DNA from: Pseudarthrobacter sulfonivorans
Lineage (GTDB): Bacteria; Actinomycetota; Actinomycetes; Actinomycetales; Micrococcaceae
DNA: 64,000 nucleotides
Assembly: GCF_024391045.1 (NCBI RefSeq)
Contig: NZ_JANFCZ010000015.1
Location: forward strand, 1 to 64,000
Reading direction: 5' to 3'
Under the pieces are notes generated by a model, which was given only the letters and a program-made list of their open reading frames with translations, was not told the origin of the DNA and searched no databases. Each line of letters starts with the position of its first letter. The first letter of the stretch is position 1. This document shows, in pieces, positions 59,852-64,000 of the stretch. A program made the position numbers and the translations under genes.

Positions 59852-62800
59852 CTACTTGGGTTCTGCTCTTTCCGAGGGCTGGGGAACCGGGAGTACGTCG
59901 GCGGTAATCAAACTGCCTGCGACGACGCGCTGTAATAACTGATCTTGGACTGATGCTAGACGAACAGTGTGGGTCAGGACCTTCACGAGGTCCAGAAGTT
60001 CTCCATTCCAATCATCGTTCCAAGCCTCCGGGCGAACTACGTCCAGCGGCTGTGGTTTGGTCGCAGCGAGGCCGGAACCCTTGCGTGTTCTGAATGCAAG
60101 CCATTTCTTGAGCACCTGCCATCTTCCGACGGAGAACTCCCACACCTCAGGGGCGACTCCCGCCAAGCGTCCGGTCCCAACAGTCAAAGTCTGTGCTTCC
60201 TTGTCGTAAGAAACTTGACTCAAATCTTCGGGCACGTCCTCTATGTCGCAGTCCCATTGAAGACCAGGGACAGCAGGTAGCGTCGAAGTCCGGGCTGCTG
60301 AGTCATCCTGGAATCGCTCCGCGTAAGTCTGAAGCCAAAGCAACTTCTTGCCGACCTGAACCACTTCCCCGAAAAGTGCTGGGTCGGCGGTGATTGGAAC
60401 TCTGGCTCCGGCGGTTACCAGCTCTTCCTCGAAGAACTTGCGATATCCCGCGTGCGCCAGTAGTGCAAATGAATAGGCGGCCAAATCTTCAGGCTCCAGA
60501 GGGATGCCGAGCTTGTCGCCAAGTACATCGAGCAGCCCCTGGGTGACATTGGGCATCGTCGCTGATCCGTCCCTGTATAGCGGCATTATGTCTTTGCCGC
60601 CCCGCCCATTGAAGAAATGCAGATCAGGTACATCGGCGGTAACCGTAAGCGCTGGACCATCACCCAAAGGCGTCGTGAACGAACTTGCGATGAAGATCTG
60701 CTTGTCCGATCGACTTCTCCAGAGTGACGGGCTATCAGTCTTTGCTAGACGGCGATCCTCTAGCGCCCACTGTCGGTCAAAACTGCGGAAGCCGTAACGC
60801 GCAATCGGCTCAGGCCGACTTCCGGGTAGGAGTTCGGACAGCTTCTTGGTATACCCGGCTACCTTTGTGTGTATATTCCTGCCGCTTGTGCCGGTGACGA
60901 AGTAGGCTGCGCGTTCAGACTCATCGGTCTTAGACAACAACAGCGCCCAGCGCTTCTCTATCAATTCGGGCTCAGGAGCGATTGGCCATGTTCGACCGTA
61001 CTTTGAACCCGGTTGCTGCCATGGAAATAAGTCGGTCATCAGCGGCAACGCCAACCATGCGTCACCACTAAACGCGGGGATCAGCGAGCTGCCCTGCGAA
61101 TCATCATGGGTAGACCAACCATCCGGGTCCTCTAAAGGATTCTTGGTAGACAAGACTTGGGTCAGCTTCTCCGCCCTGGTCCCTGCAATCTTTCGGTACT
61201 TGACGACAGCTGGGGTAGCCGTCGTGCCGCCTCTGCGGAAGAGCGTAACGATAGCTACTGGAGTCTGGATGGCAAATACATTTTCATCTTCATTTGCGCC
61301 TCGCCCTTCACCGCCGAGGTCCACGATCCACATTTCATCGGCGTACTTCCGTGCGAGATCCCTAAGTCCAACAAAGGCCGGACCGTTCAGCCAGGAAGAC
61401 GCCGTTATGAAGCTGACAACAGCCGGTTCGTCTGGACGTTGCTCAAATGCCTTCCAAATGGCCCACCGCCAGAAGTACACATAGTCGTTGTACAGGCTAG
61501 CTTGAGCGGAAAATATGATGCCGGCCCGCTGGGCTGGCTCTATCACATCGAGAAAAAGAGACCTGCCCTTGCCGGGGTTGACGACCCATTTGCCGTCTGC
61601 AGCGGTGCCCCGGAAGTACGGCGGGTTTCCGAGGCAGACCGTGACCGGTTGGTCACTCTTTACTGTTCTTGCCCGTTCTCGTTCCTGCGCCAGCACTTCC
61701 ATGTCGCCCCACAGAGTTGCAGGTGCCGGGACACCGGCCGGGTCGTCGAGCGTGTCGGTTAGGTATACGCGGACGTTACCCTCGGGCAGCATCGCTCCGC
61801 TTAGCTCGGCAAGGCGTTGTCCGATTCGCAAGTGAGCCACGGCGTACGGACCAGGCAAAAGTTCGAAGGCCAGCAGGTTACTGACTAAATGCTTGGAAGC
61901 TTGACGGGGGCCAGCCGGTCCCCGCTCTGCCAGGGCCACCTCGGCAGCGCGATCAATCACAGCCAGCGGGTACGTCCCTGAACCCGTAGCCGGATCGAGA
62001 GTAACAACGTTTTTGTCAGCGAAGCCAGGGCGTTTTTTTAGAACATTTCGGAGGATGTAGTCGACATGGTCGACTTGCATTCGAACTACTGCTGTGGGCG
62101 TGTAGTACACACCAGCTTGCTGCCTTGCCGCCGGATCGTACTTTGCGAGGAAGTCCTCGTAGAACCAAAGCCAGGGCTCACCACGACTGTCTTTGCTCTT
62201 TGCGATCGTCCGATTATCGACCACTGATACAAGGCGTTCGATGGCCCCAATTTCGGCTGCTACTGCGGCGTAGAGCCCTTTGACTTCCAGTACCGGGCCG
62301 AGCGAAGCCGCAAGTACGGCGTTGCTACTCTTCAGCGCGTCGCGCGCTTCCTCAAGTGAGATGCGGTTGTCTCGGTTCTTGTCCGCTCCGCCGCGCAACG
62401 CAGCGATGGCGAGACTGTAAGAAACCACTTGGGCGAGGTCGCTGGCAAACTGGGCGTCGTCTGCATTCTCATGCACATGGGCCGACCAGACTTTCTTGGC
62501 CTGCATAATGGCGGCATTGGCGGAACCTGGAGCGAGCCCCGCGCTAAGCCTTTGTCGGAGCATTCGCGCCAATGGAGCGAGACGATCAGCGAGCTGAGCG
62601 ACTTTGGTGATGACGGGAGGCCGCATTGAAACGAATTTGCGCAGCAAATCGGACAGTCCCTGTGAGTCCCACTCACTTGTAGGTTCGGTCGGTAGGTCCG
62701 CTGTATCGATGATCTCGCCGAGTTGGTACAGATAGGCCTTTTCACCGTTCGTAACAATCAGGGAGTCTAGCTCCGAGAGCCGCTGCCACTGCGTCCGCTC

Positions 62801-63082
62801 CCGTCCTCGCCACTGGCTGCCGTCCAAAGAATGGCCTGGTGCCTTTAGCTCGATCCAGCCGCAAGCAGACTTGTTCACGAGTGCGGCAAAGTCAGGTCGG
62901 ACGCCGGAAAGTTGAGCCTCACGTAACAGCTCAAGGCTGCCCATATTCTGACTCTGTGCCACGGAAACGAAGAGATCATGAACAGGAACTGTTAGTTGCG
63001 CCTCGGGCTCTGCTGCCACACCGGCCGCCATGGCGGCAGCTATGGACTGAACGTACTTCGATGCGGCATCCCCAAGAGTCAT
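59852..63082 (-). CDS. Single-polypeptide restriction-modification enzyme (type ISP/IIG-like N6-adenine methyltransferase with nuclease domain)
   Basis: The 1076-residue protein joins three parts. Residues about 25-130 carry a PD-(D/E)xK nuclease motif (RPDFAAL...GWIELKAPG; D64, E78, K80). Residues about 300-720 are an N6-adenine DNA methyltransferase with the AdoMet motif LDPATGSGTYPLAVI (about 361) and the catalytic GNPPYFRG (about 483). The C-terminal half (FFNGRGGKDIMPLYRDG; PEDLAAYSFALLAHAGYRKF) resembles the type ISP specificity domain. No helicase motifs are seen, unlike LlaBIII. It likely cuts foreign DNA and protects host sites. A GTG six codons upstream is an alternative start. Confidence 0.88.
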   Translation of the reverse strand: MTLGDAASKYVQSIAAAMAAGVAAEPEAQLTVPVHDLFVSVAQSQNMGSLELLREAQLSGVRPDFAALVNKSACGWIELKAPGHSLDGSQWRGRERTQWQRLSELDSLIVTNGEKAYLYQLGEIIDTADLPTEPTSEWDSQGLSDLLRKFVSMRPPVITKVAQLADRLAPLARMLRQRLSAGLAPGSANAAIMQAKKVWSAHVHENADDAQFASDLAQVVSYSLAIAALRGGADKNRDNRISLEEARDALKSSNAVLAASLGPVLEVKGLYAAVAAEIGAIERLVSVVDNRTIAKSKDSRGEPWLWFYEDFLAKYDPAARQQAGVYYTPTAVVRMQVDHVDYILRNVLKKRPGFADKNVVTLDPATGSGTYPLAVIDRAAEVALAERGPAGPRQASKHLVSNLLAFELLPGPYAVAHLRIGQRLAELSGAMLPEGNVRVYLTDTLDDPAGVPAPATLWGDMEVLAQERERARTVKSDQPVTVCLGNPPYFRGTAADGKWVVNPGKGRSLFLDVIEPAQRAGIIFSAQASLYNDYVYFWRWAIWKAFEQRPDEPAVVSFITASSWLNGPAFVGLRDLARKYADEMWIVDLGGEGRGANEDENVFAIQTPVAIVTLFRRGGTTATPAVVKYRKIAGTRAEKLTQVLSTKNPLEDPDGWSTHDDSQGSSLIPAFSGDAWLALPLMTDLFPWQQPGSKYGRTWPIAPEPELIEKRWALLLSKTDESERAAYFVTGTSGRNIHTKVAGYTKKLSELLPGSRPEPIARYGFRSFDRQWALEDRRLAKTDSPSLWRSRSDKQIFIASSFTTPLGDGPALTVTADVPDLHFFNGRGGKDIMPLYRDGSATMPNVTQGLLDVLGDKLGIPLEPEDLAAYSFALLAHAGYRKFFEEELVTAGARVPITADPALFGEVVQVGKKLLWLQTYAERFQDDSAARTSTLPAVPGLQWDCDIEDVPEDLSQVSYDKEAQTLTVGTGRLAGVAPEVWEFSVGRWQVLKKWLAFRTRKGSGLAATKPQPLDVVRPEAWNDDWNGELLDLVKVLTHTVRLASVQDQLLQRVVAGSLITADVLPVPQPSERAEPK

Positions 63083-63250
63083 GGGAATACTCTGCCACAC
63101 CTGGAGAACGCGACTTCACACGGGACGTGGGCGCATTGAGAAGGCAGCTTGAGTCAGTATCGAGGTGACGAAAAAATGACGAACACCTCGGGAAACGAAA
63201 GGAAAAGCGGGGAACGCATAAGGTTCCCCGCTTGTCAATAAGCCAGCGAA

Positions 63251-63284
63251 AAACCCCCTAGAAACCTTGATTTCTAGGGGGTTT
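63251..63284 (-). terminator. Terminator of tRNA-Thr (element-derived)
   Basis: A perfect 14-bp stem (AAACCCCCTAGAAA and its complement) with a 6-nt loop is followed on the minus strand by TTTTTCG. It lies inside the element side of attR and probably replaces the chromosome's own terminator, now at 53676-53716. Confidence 0.85.
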
Positions 63285-63285
63285 G

Positions 63286-63332
63286 TCCCGAGCTTCCTAT
63301 CAGAATCGAACTGATGACCTTTTCATTACGAG
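63286..63332. repeat. attR: 47-bp direct repeat within tRNA-Thr
   Basis: Identical to 53718-53764. It forms the 3' half of the intact tRNA-Thr gene, so integration rebuilt the tRNA. Confidence 0.93.
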
Positions 63333-63363
63333 TGAAACGCTCTACCGACTGAGCTAAGGAAGC
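63291..63363 (-). tRNA. tRNA-Thr(CGT), integration site
   Basis: The minus strand folds as a tRNA with acceptor GCTTCCT/AGGAAGC, D arm AGCTCAGTCGGTAGAGC, anticodon loop CTCGTAA (anticodon CGT) and T arm ATCAGTTCGATTCTGAT. CCA is not encoded. Its 5' half is chromosomal and its 3' half is the att core. Confidence 0.95.
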
Positions 63364-63459
63364 ACCGCATGGAATCTCCCGGCGTAACCGGGCGGTTCAT
63401 GCAAGAGTCAACTGTAATAGAGTCCCGCCGTCCGGGTCAAAATGAGACCCGGCAGTGGG

Positions 63460-64000
63460 TCAGCAGACGGTGTTGTCGGCGGGAACCTTGCCGCTCACGA
63501 GGTAACTGTCCACGGCGTCCTCAAGGCAGCTGTTGGCCCGACCGTACGCGGTGTGGCCCTCACCCTGCCAGGTCAGCAACGAGGCATTGCCTAGCTGCTT
63601 GCGGAGGGACGCTGCCCATTCCACCGGGGTGGCCGGGTCGCCGGTGGTCCCGATGACAACGATCGGGGACTCGCCGGTGTATTGGACCGGGGCCGGTGTG
63701 CGCACATTCTTGTACGGCCAGTCCACGCAGTTGGTGCCGCCGTAGGCAAAGAAGTAACCCAGCGTGGGGGAGGCCTGCTGCAGACGCTGGTCTTCGGCCC
63801 GCATGGACGCCGTGTCGGACACCATGGGGTAGTCCAGGCAGTTGATGGCATTGAAGGCGAAGGCGGAATTGGAAGTGTACTGCCCGTTGGAACCGCGGTC
63901 TGCGCCAAGGTCCGCCAGCCGGAGCATGAGGCTCACGTCCCCGGTCGCAGCGGCGGCCAGGGCCTGGGTCAGGGCCGGCCAGCTCTGGTCGTTATAGAGG
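63460..64000 (-). CDS. Alpha/beta hydrolase, tripeptidyl-aminopeptidase-like (C-terminal part)
   Basis: The last 180 codons of a gene that starts beyond the right edge. The product carries the TAP-type C-terminal region: NAINCLDYP and GTNCVDWPY, the catalytic Asp in IGTTGDPATPVEWA and the catalytic His in WQGEGHTAYGRANSCLEDAV. It ends with a cysteine. Such enzymes are secreted or lipid-anchored serine hydrolases that release N-terminal tripeptides; the Ser part lies outside the window. Confidence 0.88.
   Translation of the reverse strand, partial: LYNDQSWPALTQALAAAATGDVSLMLRLADLGADRGSNGQYTSNSAFAFNAINCLDYPMVSDTASMRAEDQRLQQASPTLGYFFAYGGTNCVDWPYKNVRTPAPVQYTGESPIVVIGTTGDPATPVEWAASLRKQLGNASLLTWQGEGHTAYGRANSCLEDAVDSYLVSGKVPADNTVC

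Larger units (their letters stand above)
53718..63332. mobile_element. Integrative element in tRNA-Thr(CGT), about 9.6 kb
   Basis: The element is bounded by 47-bp direct repeats in the 3' half of a tRNA-Thr gene. An integrase lies beside the left end; then come an excisionase-like gene, a winged-helix protein, an HNH protein, a second recombinase and a restriction-modification block. The intact tRNA is rebuilt at the right end with an element-supplied 3' half and terminator. The interior is visibly less GC-rich than the flanks. No capsid, conjugation or replication module was recognised, so it is a small genomic island or satellite whose transfer depends on other functions. Confidence 0.93.

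Overview
The window is a GC-rich chromosomal segment of an actinobacterium, most likely a Micrococcaceae member close to Arthrobacter/Pseudarthrobacter. This rests on base composition, many GTG starts, a GTP-type PEP carboxykinase, a Bpa-type proteasome activator ending in GQYL, and a c-di-AMP (ydaO-type) riboswitch in front of a secreted cell-envelope gene. No species can be fixed from the sequence alone.

Layout. 0-10 kb (mostly minus strand): the 5' end of a secreted protein behind a ydaO riboswitch; a translationally coupled glycosylation operon (GT2-GtrA fusion, two GT39 mannosyltransferase-like paralogues); and an OmpR-type two-component system, divergent from a membrane-anchored DUF5666 protein across four 13-bp direct repeats. 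10-17 kb: a receiver-less winged-helix regulator, a SixA-like phosphatase, an EamA transporter, and an ABC-like/YhgE/TetR operon with a perfect palindrome at its promoter. 17-29 kb: disulfide oxidoreductase, tRNA-Arg, pckG, flavohaemoprotein with an NsrR-type operator and an NsrR-like gene, phosphomannomutase, RecQ-like helicase, MFS exporter, tRNA-Ser. 29-42 kb: GNAT, prolyl oligopeptidase, an FAD/NAD(P) protein, a 1514-residue secreted nuclease/5'-nucleotidase fusion, a VOC protein, tRNA-Ser and quinone oxidoreductase. 41-53 kb: PadR plus ABC/FtsX exporter, cstA-ybdD, bpa and several small or hypothetical genes, among them an HPt-like protein that lacks its histidine and a frameshifted pseudogene.

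53.7-63.3 kb is a 9.6-kb integrative element inserted in the 3' half of a tRNA-Thr(CGT) gene. A 47-bp direct repeat marks both ends; the intact tRNA is on the right and the displaced 3' fragment and its old terminator are on the left. The element is visibly less GC-rich than its flanks. It carries an integrase beside the left end, an excisionase-like HTH gene behind a doubled operator, a winged-helix protein, an HNH protein with two putative zinc fingers, a second tyrosine recombinase, and a cargo block of a 1076-residue nuclease-methyltransferase (type ISP/IIG-like restriction-modification enzyme), a two-TM GAF protein and a 62-residue protein. No capsid, conjugation or replication genes were recognised, so it looks like a small defence-carrying island. 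To its right the chromosome resumes with a tripeptidyl-aminopeptidase-like hydrolase cut by the window end.

The most interesting items are the island with its unusual cargo, the repeat-based regulatory sites (13-bp x 4; ACACAGT-N15-ACTGTGT x 2), the ABC-like ATPase without a P-loop lysine, the histidine-less HPt, and a dispersed hairpin repeat that also encodes the C-terminus of a GNAT protein.
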